Source: Stomoxys calcitrans
Taxonomy: Eukaryota > Arthropoda > Insecta > Diptera > Muscidae
Direction of reading: 5' to 3'
Assembly (NCBI RefSeq): GCF_963082655.1
Contig: NC_081556.1
Coordinates: 148,926,501 to 148,990,500, forward strand
DNA: 64,000 bases
The first letter of the stretch is position 1. Each line of letters opens with the position of its first letter. The notes below the pieces were generated by a model, which was not told the DNA's origin, did not search any database, and saw nothing but the letters and a program-made list of their open reading frames with translations. The translations under genes were made by a program, and so were the position numbers. Shown here piece after piece: positions 1 to 11,741 of the stretch.

Positions 1-250
1 CAAATAGGTTGATTGTCCCATTATGACAATATGGAACTCAAATGAAAGGTATTTGAGAGTAGAAAACGACTTTGATATCCAATTTTAGAGCCAAGTGTTT
101 GGGGGTACTCTCTAAATCACCCCCAAAACTAAACTTCATTTCTGATTACAGTCAAACATGGCTTCCATTGTTGTGATCGGGTGCCTCGGGGGCCGTCTAA
201 AACTCCCCAAATAGGTTTTTAGACCAATCACGACAATATAGAGCTCAAAC
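1..250 (-). repeat. Family B ~130-bp repeat, minus copy
   Basis: Read on the minus strand this matches the repeat at 1490-3262: the same phrases (CATTTGAGTTCCATATTGTC, a GGGG-rich stretch, ACACTTGGCTC) occur in the same order. It is the outer part of the left arm of an inverted duplication whose right arm lies near 1530-1690. No coding capacity. The element probably continues beyond the window start. Confidence 0.7.
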
Positions 251-465
251 GAAAGGTGCTTGATAGAATAAAACGAGTCCGAATGGCGTGCCGCAGTGTG
301 ACACCTCCTTGGGGAGATTTTTTACATGACTATGCATGGCATGGTAACTCGCAAATATCGCCAGCATTAAGAGAGGATAACCACCGCTTTAAATTTTGTC
401 CGATGTTCTTGCCAGGATTCGAATGCAGGCCATCAGCGTCATAACTGGACATAGGCTACAGTTGC
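250..465 (-). mobile_element. tRNA-derived SINE, degraded copy
   Basis: The minus strand carries the B-box-like ATTCGAATCC followed by CTGGCAAGAACATC and the body shared with seven other copies in the window (CCATGCATAG, CACTGCGGCACGCC). The A-box end is badly degraded and the far 3' part is missing. It is inverted relative to the copy at 1205-1450. The short open frame across it is not a gene. Confidence 0.65.
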
Positions 466-530
466 ACATATTCGATATCCACATTTAGGGCGCAGTGTCC
501 CCACCCTAAAAGGATAAAAGAGAGTTAAAG

Positions 531-1111
531 AAGGAGCAGCGGTTAGTTGTGCCTAAAAATCAAATGTTGGTTACAATATTTTGAGTAAAAAATATCCAAC
601 AAATTTGTTGTTATCCTCATAAAAGCCACCATGCGAGTAGTAATTGACCTAAAAGGGTTTCTCTGTCAAACTGGTTTAATAAACACTTTGATTTTCATCG
701 CCACCACCTTTTGTTATTGTCCTATGGCCTTTTTTTATCGAACCAAAACGATTTACGTTTATGACTTTTGTGCATATGTCACTATTAAACTGTCCTTTTT
801 TTCCCATAAAAAGTAGCTACAGAATATATAGACCGTGGACACTATTTGATCTGAAAGATAATTATGTGATAAGTAATAAATTGTTGTTTTGCAAAAGGTC
901 TAAAGCGTCTATAAAACATTTGTTGAGAAATGCTGGTATTGATTTTCACATAAAATTTTCGATTTTCATAGTTGTTATCTATGAAAATATTTGAATTTTA
1001 TTTAATAAAATAATTTAAATATTAATTTATTTATTAAGCTTAAAGCTTTAGCAGTTATAGTCTCAACGATCATTTAGAAAATTAAAAAATATTAATAACT
1101 AGCCGAACCGG
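531..1111. other. Spacer of the inverted duplication, no gene seen
   Basis: AT-rich single-copy-looking sequence between the arms of the 1-1690 inverted duplication. Short open frames at 631-816 and 761-994 have no recognisable domains and AT-driven composition. Nothing supportable was found. Confidence 0.5.
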
Positions 1112-1204
1112 GCCCGCCCCGCTGCACCCTCTTTAACTCTCTAATATCTTTTTAGGGTGGGTACACTTCGCCTTGAATGCGGATATCGAATTGAGTGCCA
1201 TTGT

Positions 1205-1450
1205 AGTCTATGACGCTGAACGCGTTTGAATCCTGGCGAGAACATCGAACAAAGCAGTGTTTATCCCCTCTTAATATTGGCGACATTTGCGAGGTACAGT
1301 GCCATGCATGGTAATATAAAAAATTTCCCCACAGAAGTGTCGCACTGTGGGACGCCGTTCGAACTGGGCTAAAAAAAAAAGTTCCCTTATCATTGAGTTT
1401 AAACATGAATCGGAAAGCACTCATTAATGTGTGAGATTTTGCCCCTTCTC
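1205..1450 (+). mobile_element. tRNA-derived SINE, degraded copy
   Basis: CTATGACGCTGAACGCG, then a B-box-like TTTGAATCC, then the SINE body ending TTATCATTGAGTTTAAAC. It is the mirror partner of the copy at 250-465. The adjacent 1112-1204 segment also matches 466-530 in reverse, so the whole block was duplicated in inverted orientation rather than two SINEs inserting independently. Confidence 0.65.
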
Positions 1451-1489
1451 AGTTCCTGGTGGTCATGTTCTCATTAGGGGAGGGATGAT

Positions 1490-3262
1490 TCCTTAGATAT
1501 TTCGACTCAAATATAGATATCAAATTCGTTCTCGATTCCCAACGGAAATGAAGTTCAGTTTAGGGTTTGCTTTAGGGTGTACCCCAAAACACTTGGCTCA
1601 AAAATTGGTTATCAAATTCGTTTTCTACTCTCAAATACTTTTCATTTGAGTCCCATATTTTCATAATGGGTCAAATAACCAATTTGACGTATCTTGAGGA
1701 GGAAAACGTCACCTAGGCTTGAATGCAAATTTTAATGTCATATTTGTAATCTACTCCCTAATACCTTTCATTTGAATCCCATATAGCCATGGTCGGCTAA
1801 TATGCCCATTGGGGGGTATTTGCGGGTGGGCAATAAGGCTAATATGCCCATTGGGGGGTATTTGCGGGTGGGCAATGAGGTCGCCTACCTCGCCCATGGA
1901 CCTAATGTTTTATGCCATATTTGTAATCTACTGCCTAATACTTTTCATTTGAGTCCCACATTGACATGAGCTTCGAATATATCTGTTTAGAGAAGTTTTG
2001 GAGTTGGGGTGGAGCCCTTTGGGTACTTGGACCCAAATTTTAATACCATATTCGAATTCTGGTCTCCAATACCTTTCATTTGATATCCTTATTGTGCCCA
2101 TCGCACCACTTTCGGATATGGGTGGCGTTTTTGGGGTTCGGGGGAGGGTCCGCCTCCACTATATACAGCCTACGTTTCCTTCCAGACAAACATAAACAAT
2201 CTATGAAAATTTTAAGAAAATCGGTTCAGCCAAGTATCATATAGTCATAATGCGTCTAATGGCTTTTTTGAGGGGTGGCGTGACCCCCTATACTTCGATC
2301 TGATTTTGTATGCCAGATTCGAAATCTACTCCGGAATACCATTTCATTTGAGCCCCATATTGAAATGAACGTCCAAAATGTCTGTTTGAGGGAAGTTTTG
2401 GGGTTTAAAAACCATATTCGTATTCTACTCTCCAATACCTTTCATTTGATACCTATATTGTCCCAATAGGTCCACTTTTGGTTTTGGGTTGTGTTTTTGG
2501 CATTAGGGGGAGGGTCCGTTCCCCTTCCGATGCCGAAAAATTATTTAGCCTATGTTTCGTTCCAGACCAACCAACACAATATGCGAAAATTTCAAGAAAA
2601 TCGGTTCTGCCGTTTTTCAGTCTATACGGAACAAACAAACCGAGTCCCATATATCCGTGATTGGCTAATGTGCCCATTTTGGGCGTTTTTGTGGGGGTGG
2701 AGTGACCTCCTATACTTGATTCGTTATCTACTCCCGCATACTTTTCATTTGATACCCATATTGTCCTAATCGGTTTACTTTTGATTTTGGGTGGTGTTTT
2801 TGGGGTAACGGTGGAGGGTCCGCCCCCTTCCGTTATCAATAAATTATAGAGCCTATTGCTACTTCCTGACCATATTCGTAATCTATTCCTGAATATCTTT
2901 CATTTGAGTCCCATATTGTCATTATCGTCAAATAAACCTATTTTAAGGGGTTTGGGGCTGGGGCGGCCCCCCAGGTACTTGGACCCAACTTTTCTTATGA
3001 AATTCATACGCTATTCTTGAGTAGCTTTCATTAGAATCCCATATTGTCCCGATCGGTTCACTTTTATTTTTGGGTAGTACTTTTGGGGTAAGGGGGAGGA
3101 TCCGCCCCCCTCCCGATATCAAAAATTTGTATAGCCTATGTTTCCTTGTAGACCAACCTAAACAATCTGTGAAAATTTCAAAGAAATCGGTTCAGCAGTT
3201 TTTGAGTCTATACGGAACAAACAAACAAACATACATACAAACCCAAATGAATTTTATGAAAA
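1490..3262 (+). repeat. Family B tandem repeat array (~130-bp units)
   Basis: Diverged units each carry CTTTCATTTGAGTCCCATATT, a GGGG-rich block and a phrase like GGATATCAAATTCG. The array closes with GGGGGAGGGTCCGCCCC, a piece ending AAAATCGGTTCAGC, and TCTATACGGAACAAACAAAC with a CAAA/CATA-rich tail, the same closing sequence as at 11100-11275. The fixed tail suggests a defined mobile element, perhaps Helitron-like, but no terminal hairpin or target site was demonstrated. Open frames at 1998-2195 and 2453-2839 follow the repeat and are not genes. Confidence 0.7.
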
Positions 3263-3271
3263 AATTTTGAT

Positions 3272-3725
3272 GCATACTATTAGGCGAAGGCGAAGCAAAC
3301 CTAACATTTTATCTCACTTTTGTTGTTGTTAGTATAAACCATACATTTTCTGCTAGTAAAATAAATTTCAACACATTTACTTTCAAATCAATGGCATTTG
3401 TATCACTTCTTGTTTTGTTACATCGAGAATACAGAGAGTATACAGAGAGAGAGAGAGAGTATATTTGATTAAAGTTCATTCTAAGTTTTATTAAAAATGC
3501 ATTTACTTTCTTTTTAAAAATCCGCAATTACTTTTTGGCCAACCCAATAAGATAAGAACAAATTTTAGTGCATACTATTAGGCGAAGCAAAACCAACATT
3601 TTATTTCACTTTTGTTGTTGTTAGTATAAACCATACATTTTCTGCTAGTAAAATAAATTTCAACTCATTTACTTTTAAATCAATGGCATTTGTATCGCTA
3701 CTTGTTTTGTTACATCCAGAAAACA
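3272..3725 (+). repeat. Direct duplication flanking a mariner-MITE remnant
   Basis: The segment beginning GCATACTATTAGGCGAAG at about 3272 recurs at about 3571 and runs ~150 bp (CACTTTTGTTGTTGTTAGTA, then CTGCTAGTAAAATAAATTTC). Between the copies, 3460-3548 is the 3' part of the mariner-type MITE seen complete at 11441-11676, ending TTTTTGGCCAACCCAA. A short GA run (about 3443-3460) lies at the junction. Confidence 0.7.
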
Positions 3726-3729
3726 GAGA

Positions 3730-5070
3730 GCCATATTTTGTTGCCTAGTTGTAGGCAGGCAAACCAAAAACACACAAAACCCTAAAAGTATGCAAGCTTA
3801 AAATTACCCAATTTCGGGAAATGGAATCGTAATGAGCTCATTTTTTTTTAGATAATGAAAATTAAAATTTCATTTGTACAAACATTTGAGTGAATAACCA
3901 CTGTATTAAAGTTTCCTTTGCTTTGCCAAAGGTTGGAATTTCGGTCATGAGATATTTTATGGTGTAAATAAATCTCTTTATATTTACCGGTATATTACGT
4001 ACGCATTAACATTCTATTTCATCTCACACATTGTATACCCTTTTTAAAGGTTTTTCTTACGCATGCCGAATGAAAAATAGGAAGCGTAGATAATGGGGAG
4101 TAGGTAAACAAAAACGGGTAAGGTCTATATACAAATATAAAAATGGTTTTCTTGAGTATTCCCCCCAACAATTTGGATATTCAAATTTCTCTTTTTGAAG
4201 TTCTTCATTTCAATGATGACCTTTGGCTTTTATTTGCAAAGTGCGCGTTCTTTTGCTTCGATACGATATTGCTTAACAAATTATTCATTGCCATTAGTAG
4301 CAGATGCAAGAGTAGATTTGGGCAAACTGAAAAGGATATGCACGAAAAATTCAGGGAAGGAAAAGCCATAGAGGACTTGACTAGTTAGCCAGAAAATGAA
4401 GCATCCATTGTTTTTCTTTTGCTTTCCTTTCACATCATTGCCATGGATATCATCGCCATTGTCCTTAATTCTTAATTGCTCTCAAATTTTAAACCAGATA
4501 AAGTTTTAATGCGCTGAGAATTTTTTTTTTTCGGTTATTGGTAGTTATCAAGCAGGACTCTGGCAAGAGGGTCTTTTAAAAATGCATGAAATTCTTTTTT
4601 TAATGTCCTAACGCTAACACCGAACTTCACATTTCCAAAGCCAAATGGCTTAGCTTAGCTTTTTGGGGGATGAAATGCGTTTTAGGACACTACTGTGTGC
4701 CTCTGTATGTGTGTGTGTGTGTGTGTGTGTGGGTTTTTTGGGTTCGCGGATTGTGGCTGCATAATCCTTGTTTTATTGTAGGGATTCCACCATTAAGCAG
4801 ACTTGTTTTTTTTTTCCTTTTCTTTAGCACTGCCTTGCTTTTGTTTAATTTTCTCAAGATGCGCATAAAGTTGGTTTAGTGGCCATAAAATCTCTTTGGC
4901 CTTCATTATCCCAAGAAGTGTTCATTGACCCAGTTCTTGTGAAGTGATACTCCAGTTATAACTGCAACTGAATTGTAAAGAATTTTTTCTTTTTTGATAG
5001 CAGACTCGAGGAAGGTGTGACATATGAATTTTTACGATTATTATGTGTAAAGGAGGTGGTAAAACTTTTT
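3730..5070. other. No gene seen; contains a (TG)n microsatellite
   Basis: AT-rich sequence with a short TG dinucleotide run at about 4706-4731. Open frames at 4143-4388 and 4670-4879 have no recognisable domain; the second is created by the TG run and T-rich tracts. Confidence 0.5.
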
Positions 5071-5073
5071 GAA

Positions 5074-5395
5074 AACAAGTAAGAGCGTGCTAAGTTCGGC
5101 CGGACCCAATCTTATATACCTCCACCATGGATCGCATTCGTCGAGTTCTACCGATTGGCCCATTTACAATCCCAACCGACCTACACTAATAAAAAGTATT
5201 TGTGAAAAATTTCAAGCGGCTAACTTTACTCCTTCGAAAGTTAACGTAATTTCGACAAACAGACGGACGTACATGGCTAGATCGACTTAACATGACGTGA
5301 CGATCGAAAATATATGTACTTTATGGGGTCTCAGATGCATATTTCGAGTTGTTACAAAGAGAATGACGAAATTAGTATATCCCCATCCAAAGGGG
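5074..5395 (-). mobile_element. Family A element, minus copy (tail joined to head)
   Basis: On the plus strand it starts with the reverse of the family tail (ACAAGTAAGAGCGTGCTAAG, then a CGGCCGG palindrome and CCTCCACCATGG). It then runs directly into the reverse of the head (CCATTTACAATCCCAACCG ... ACATGGCTAGATCGAC ... TTAGTATATCCCCATCC). The internal 153-bp units are missing, so it is internally deleted. It abuts a plus-strand copy at ~5396, giving a head-to-head arrangement. Confidence 0.7.
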
Positions 5396-8300
5396 GGCTA
5401 GACGATCTAGCCATGTCCGTCCGTCTGTCAGTTGAAATCACGCTACAGTCTTTAAAAACAGAGATATTGAGCTGAAACTTTGCACAGATTCTCTTTTTGT
5501 CCATAAGCAGGTTAAGTTGAAGATGGGCTATATCGAACTATATCTTGATATAGCCCCCATATAGATCGATCCGCCGATTTAGGGTCTTAGGCCCATAAAA
5601 GCCACATTTATTATTCGATTTTGCTGAAATTTGGGACAGTGAGTTGTGTTAGGCCCTTCGACATTCCTCTTCAATTTGGCTCAGATCGGTCTAGATTTGG
5701 ATATAGCCCCAATATAGATCGATCCGCCGATTTAGGGTCTAAGGCCCATAAAAGCCGCATTTATTATCCGATTTTGCTGAAATTTGGAACAGAGAGTTGT
5801 GTTAGACCCCTCAATATCATTCTGCAATTTGACCCAGATCGGTCTAGATTTAGATATAGCTGCCATATAGACCGATCTCTCGATTTAGGGTCTTGGGCCC
5901 ATAAAAGGCGCATCTATTGTCTGAATTTGCCAAAACTTGGTACAGTGAGTTGTGTTAGGCCCATCGTCATCCTTATTCAATTTGGCTCAAATCGGTCCAG
6001 ATTTGGATATAGCTGCCATATAGACCGATCTCTCGATTGAAGGTCTTGGGCCTACAAAAGGCGCATTTAAGGTCCGATTTTGCCAAAATTTGGGACAGTG
6101 AGTTGTGTTAGGCACATCGTCATTCTTCTTCAATTTGGCCTAAATCGGTTCAGATTTGGATATAGCTGCCATATAGACCGATCCGCCGATTTAAGGTCTT
6201 AGGCCCATAAAAGCCGTATTTATTATCCGATTTAGCTGAAATTTAAGACAGTGAATTGTGTTAGACCCCTCAATATTATTCTGCAATTTGACCCAGATCG
6301 GTTCAGATTTGGATATAGCTGTCATATAGACCGATCTCTCGATTTAAGGTCTTGGACCCATAAAAGGCGCATTTATTGGCCGATTTCGCCGAAATTTGGA
6401 ACAGCGAGTTGCGTTGGGCCCTTCGACATTCCTCTTCAATTTGGTCCAAATCGGTTCAGATTTGTATATAGCTGCCATATAGACCGATTTCTCGATTTAA
6501 GGACTTGGGACCATAAAGGGAGCATTTATTGTCTGAATTTGCCAAAATTTGGTGCAGTGAAATGTGTTATACCCATCGTCATCCTTATTCAATTTGGCCC
6601 AAATCGGTTCAGATTTGGATATAGCTGTCATATAGACCGATCTCTCGATTTAAGGTCTTGGGCCCATAAAAGGCGCATTTATTATCCGATTTTGCCAAAA
6701 TTTGGGACAGTGAGTTGTGTTAGAGCCCTCAATATCATTCTGCAATTTGACCCAGATTGGTCTAGATTTGGATATAGCTGCCATATAGACCGATCTCTCG
6801 ATTTAGGGTCTTGGGCCCATAAAAGGCGCATTTATTGTCTGATTTTGCCAAAATTTGGTACAGTGAGTTGTGTTAGGCCCATGGTCATTATTCTTCAATT
6901 TGGTCCAAATCGGTTCAGATTAGAATATAGCTGTCATATAGACCGATCCACCGATTTAGGGTCTTAGGCCCATAAAAGCCGCATTTATTATCCGATTTTG
7001 CTTAAATTTGGGACAGTGAGTTGTGTTAGACCCCTAAATATCATTCTGCAATTTGACCTAGATCGGTCTAGATTTGGATATAGCTGCCATATAGACCGAT
7101 CTCTCGATTTAGGGTCTTGGGCCCGTAAAAGGCGCATTTATTGTCTGATTTTGCCAAAAATTTGGTACAGTGAGTTAAGTTAAGCCCTTTTGACATAGTT
7201 AGGCCCATCGACATCTTTTTACAATATGGCCCAAATCGGTTCAGATTTGGATATAGCTGCCATATAGACCGATCTCCCGATTTAAGGTCTTGGGCACATA
7301 AAAGGCGCATTTATCGTCCGATTTTGCCGAAATTTGGGACAGTGAGTTGTGTTAGCCCCTTGACATTCCTCTTAAATTTGGCCCAGATCGGTTCAGATTA
7401 GAATATAGCTGTGATATAGACCGATCCGCCGATTTAGGGTCTTAGGCCCATAAAAGCCGCATTTATTATCCGATTTTGCTGAAATTTGGGACAATGAGTT
7501 GCGTTAGACCCCTCAATATCATTCTGAAACTTGCCCCAAATCGGTCCAGATTTGGATATAGCTGCCATATAGACCGATCTCTCGATTTGGGGTCTTGGGC
7601 CCATAAAAGGCGCATTTATTGCCTGATTTTGCCAAAATTTGGTGCAGTGAGTTGTGTTAGGCCCATCGCCATTCTTCTTCAATTTGGCCCAAATCGGTTC
7701 AGATTTGGATATAGCTGCCATATAGACCGATCTCTCGTTTTAAGGTATTGGGACCATAAAAGGAGCATTTATTGTCTGAATTTGCCATAATTTGGTACAG
7801 TGAAATTAGGCCCATCGTCATCGTTATTCAATTTGGCCCAAACCGGTTCAGATTTGGATATAGCTGCCATATAGACCGATCTTTCGATTTAAGGTCTTGG
7901 GTACATAAAAATCGCATTTATGGTCCGATTTTTCCAAAATTTGGGACAGTGAGTTGTGTTAGACCCTTCATCATCCTTCTTCAATTTGGCCCAAATCGGT
8001 TCAGATTTGGATATAGCTGCCATATACACCGATCTCTCAACTTATAGTCTTGGCCCCATATAAGGCACATTTTTAATCCGATTTCGCTCAAATTTGACAC
8101 AGCAACTTATATTAGGCTTTTCGACATCCGTGTCGTATTTGGTTCAGATCGGTCCATACTTAGATATGGCTACCAAAAAGACCAATATTTTGTTCTACAA
8201 AATTGATCAATGACTTGTACTTATTAGGGTACTCAATATCCTTGCCGAATTTGGTCCAAATCGGACCATAGTTCGATATAGCTGCTATGGGGACATAAAT

Positions 8301-8403
8301 GATGCATTTTTCAGCGGATTATGACGAAAGGTGGTTTACATATATACCCGAAGTGGTGGGAATCCAAAGATCGGCCCAGCCGAACTTTACGCCTTTTCAC
8401 TTG
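5396..8403 (+). mobile_element. Family A element with ~16 units of a 153-bp tandem repeat
   Basis: After a short head (GATCTAGCCATGTCCGTCCG) come about 16 units spaced 153 bp: TGCCATATAGACCGATC recurs near 5861, 6014, 6167, 6320 and 6473. It ends with GGCCCAGCCGAACTTTACG and TTTTCACTTG, the family tail. Because 153 is 3 x 51, one frame reads through many units and gives long open frames (5621-6040, 6251-6967, 7476-7790) with a 51-residue period (SCHIDRSLDLGSWAHKRRIY). Units also carry stops in that frame, and the opposite strand is equally open. I judge these non-coding. Confidence 0.8.
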
Positions 8404-8885
8404 TTTTTGATAATTTGGCCTATACCTGCCAAACCATTGAGATTTTCGATTCAATACTAAGACAAAAAATGTAGCCAAGACAATAGTTAAAAACTCTCTA
8501 GTACATGGCAAAAGCATTGGAACTCTACTTCAGGCATTTTTAGCCTTTTGAAAGTGCAAATTATTCGTGAAAACATTAATAAATTTCCATTTTCAGTTGT
8601 TCATAGTAGTTTATCAATATTTTCACAAAAAATGTTCATTTTCAAGAGGCCAAAACTACCTGAAGGAGAATTCCAAAGCATTTGCCATGTACTAGAAAGT
8701 TCTTAACTATTGTCTTGGCTACAATAGTTTGGCTGTCATGGACCAAATTATCAAAAAATGGGGTTCCAATGCTTTTGCTCTGTACTAGGGAACTCTTAAC
8801 AATTATTTTGGCTATAATTTTTGTTTTATCATTGGATCGAACATCTCCACTGCTTGGCTGTTATAGGCCAAAATATCGAAAAAAC
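8403..8885. repeat. Foldback: three related segments, one inverted
   Basis: 8403-8575 is complementary to 8620-8758: GTAGCCAAGACAATAGTTAA at 8471 mirrors TTAACTATTGTCTTGGCTAC ending at 8722. A further diverged direct copy of the right arm lies at about 8760-8885. Loop about 8576-8620. It abuts the tail of the family A array. The open frames here (8311-8517, 8682-8900) are the same sequence read from the two arms. Confidence 0.7.
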
Positions 8886-8889
8886 GTGA

Positions 8890-9650
8890 GAAAAGTCTAA
8901 GAAAAAACTGCAAGTCAAAATATGGAGGCTCGATTTTCACCGTAGACGTATGGTCTAGTGGACTTTCTTACTCAGTGCAATCCTAAGAATCGAAGAAACT
9001 CGAAGGGACCATTAAGATGTTTCCTTCCCTAGCAATCGCTCCACCCTAATATCCATACTATGCGAACCTTACAGATTGAAGTAGTATTTAGGTAGGACTC
9101 TCAACTTTATTAGATCCAGAAGTTACCAAATTTTCTTCCAAGCTTGTTAGTACATAGCAGACAATGACCAAGATTGCTGTTAATGAGGTTGGGTAATACA
9201 AATTTCAGCCAAATGGATTTTTAAATTATGTCCAAATAAAAAAAGTTCAATACCAAACTCAGTCTCCTTTAACATTGACCTTCCAATCCTATTGTTGTTC
9301 CAACTCCCCACACACATCCCCGCTCTCCCATTTTCTATTCAAATGGGAATATTGTTTTTTAAATTAATTCTTTCAACCAATAAACAAATTAAATTTTTTT
9401 AATTTTTTTTTTATCTTTCTGACTTGAAATGAAAATCCACAAATGCATAATGCAATTCACCAATGTGCCATTCAGATAAATAAATCCGCAGATCCCTAAA
9501 GCCCTTTTGTTTTTCAATTTAAAATTTGTCATGTGGGCAAGGGCTGTCATTAAATAAACACCGAATATGTTGATTAATGTTTTTATAATTGATTGATTTT
9601 CACTATAAAGCCAACATTGAATTTGCAATAATTAAAACATGTTTTTCCAA
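8890..9650. other. No gene seen
   Basis: Single-copy-looking AT-rich DNA with no splice-framed coding segment recognised. An open frame at 9389-9628 (minus) has no recognisable domain. Confidence 0.4.
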
Positions 9651-9654
9651 TGTT

Positions 9655-10150
9655 TTATACCCGACACCGAAGGATGGGGGTATATTAAATTTGCCAATCC
9701 GCTTGTAACATATCGAAATATCCACTACCGACCCTACAAAGTAAATATATACGTGATCGTTATAATGCTCTAAGACGTTCCAGCCATGTCCGTCCGTCTG
9801 TCTGTAGTAATCACGCTATAGTCTTTAAAAATTAAGCTATTGAGCTGAAACTTCACACAGTGCATTTTTTTACCATGGATTAAGTTCAAAAATGGGCTGC
9901 ATCATCATATATCTTGAAATAACACCCATATAGACCGATCTCCCGATTTGAGGTCTAAGACCCATAGAAGTCGCGTTTATTATCCGACTTCGCTAAAATT
10001 TGTTAGGACCCTCAACATCCGTAACGAATATGGTCTAGATCAGACAATGTCTTGATATGGCCCCCATATATACCGATCTCCCGATTTAAGGTCCAAGGCC
10101 CACAAACGCCACATTTATTACCGGATTTCGTTGAAATTTGGTGCAGTGAG
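9655..10150 (+). mobile_element. Family A element, 5' part
   Basis: Begins TTTTATACCCGACACCGAAG and GATGGGGGTATA, continues with CCAGCCATGTCCGTCCGTCTG, then two 153-bp-type units (CCCATATAGACCGATCTCCC at ~9925, repeated near 10065). It then changes abruptly into family B repeats, so the tail is missing. Confidence 0.65.
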
Positions 10151-11275
10151 TCTGGTTTAGGGTATTGGCCCGAAAAACTATAAATTTTTAGCTCCACTCT
10201 CTTTAGGACCCAAATCTTGGTGAGCAAATACATCCAATGGGGGGTTGTTATGGTGGTGGGACGTCCGCTAGACAGTTGGCCCCTAATGTTGATATCAGAT
10301 ACGTTGTCTACTCCCACATACCTTTAATTTGAGCCCCATATTTGCATAGTCGGCAAACATGACCGGCTTGGGGGTTTTTTGGGGCGGCCACTCAGTGAGT
10401 TGGCCTGAAAAATATATATCGGATTCGTGTTTCACTTTAAAAACCCTCTTATTTGAGCCTCATATTGCATTAGTCAGAAAATACTTTCAATTTGGGTGGT
10501 GTTGTGGGGGTGGGGTGGCCCCATAAACACTTTTCCCGAACACTGATATCAGATTCGTGCTTTATTTCCAAAGACCTTTCATTTGAGCCCCATTTTGCCA
10601 TGGTCGTAAAATTGTCCCCTTTGGGGGATGTTTTTGGTGAGAGGCGCCCCCCCAAACACTTAGTCCCATGTTTGGATATCAGATTCGTATTCTATATTGA
10701 AATACCTTTTATTTAAGCCCCATATTCCCATGGTTAGTAAATAAGTCCTGTTTGGGGGGTGTTTTGGGTAGGAATGGACCCCCAGAAATGTTGTCCCAAA
10801 TTTGGATATCAGATTCGTATTCTACTCGCAAATACCTTTCATTTGAGTCCCATATTGTCATGATCAGTAACTATATCCGATTTAGGGTGTTTTGGGGGTT
10901 GGGGTGATCCCCCAAACACTTGATCCGACAATTGGATATCAGATACGTTGTCTTATCCTAAATACCCATAATGTCGTGATTGGTGTATATATATGTTTGG
11001 TAGGTTTTGGGGTGGGGCGCCCCCCTAGTTACCCCATCCTATATGAGAGCACACAAAATTTCGCTTAAATAACACCACCCATCTCCGAGATTTGGCGTTT
11101 CTGAAAATTAGGGTAAGGGGGAGGGTCCGCCCCCCCCTTCAGATATTGAAAAATGTAGTACCCTATTTTCACCACGGGATCATTATGCACCATCTGTGAA
11201 AATTTCAAGAAAATCGGTTCAGCCGTTTTTAAGTCTATACGGAACAGACAAACATACAAACCAACAAGAAAATAC
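10150..11275 (+). repeat. Family B tandem repeat array, second copy
   Basis: Units with TTCATTTGAGCCCCATATTG, GGGGGTGTTTTGGG and TTGGATATCAGATTCGT recur roughly every 120-135 bp. The array closes with GGGGGAGGGTCCGCCCCCCC and GTCTATACGGAACAGACAAA, as at 3100-3262. A partial second tail (CCACCCATCTCCGAGATATG) lies at about 11340-11390. Confidence 0.7.
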
Positions 11276-11440
11276 AAATTGATATTTATGTGTAGGGAGA
11301 AAAAGATAAGAGTTGAAACCAAATTTTGCTTACATCGGTCCACCCATCTCCGAGATATGTCATTTTTCAAAATTAGGGTAAGGAGGGGTACCAAAATTAA
11401 CTGCGATAGTCGTATCTCCTCGCGAAAACTAATATATCTA

Positions 11441-11676
11441 TTGGGTTGCCCAAAAAGTAATTGCGGATTTTTCATATAGTCGGCGTTGACAAATTTTTTC
11501 ACAGCTTGTGACTCTGTAATTGCATTCTTTCTTCTGTCAGTTATCAGCTGCTACTTTTAGCTTGCTTTAGAAAAAAAGTGTAAAAATGTATATTTGATTA
11601 AAGTTCATTCTAAGTTTTATTAAAAATGCATTTACTTTCTTTTAAAAAATCTGAAATTACTTTTTGGGCAACTCAA
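11441..11676 (+). mobile_element. Mariner-type MITE, complete (236 bp)
   Basis: Starts TTGGGTTGCCCAAAAAGTAA and ends with the imperfect inverted form (TTACTTTTTGGGCAACTCAA). It is flanked by TA on both sides (11439-11440, 11677-11678), the mariner/Tc1 target. The terminal repeat resembles the mellifera-subfamily mariner end as I recall it. There is no transposase, so it is non-autonomous. Other copies: 32328-32544 (complete, opposite orientation) and 3460-3548 (3' part). Confidence 0.85.
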
Positions 11677-11741
11677 TATTTGGGGGGTTTCCCGTCGGCC
11701 CCACTTGGCCCCAAATATCTTTTGAGCCCATATTCTTATGA

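Noticed and set aside
6251..6967. 238-codon frame with 51-residue repeats as a repeat-protein gene
   Set aside because: It follows the 153-bp repeat of a mobile element present throughout the window. Stops interrupt the frame in several units and opposite frames are also open.
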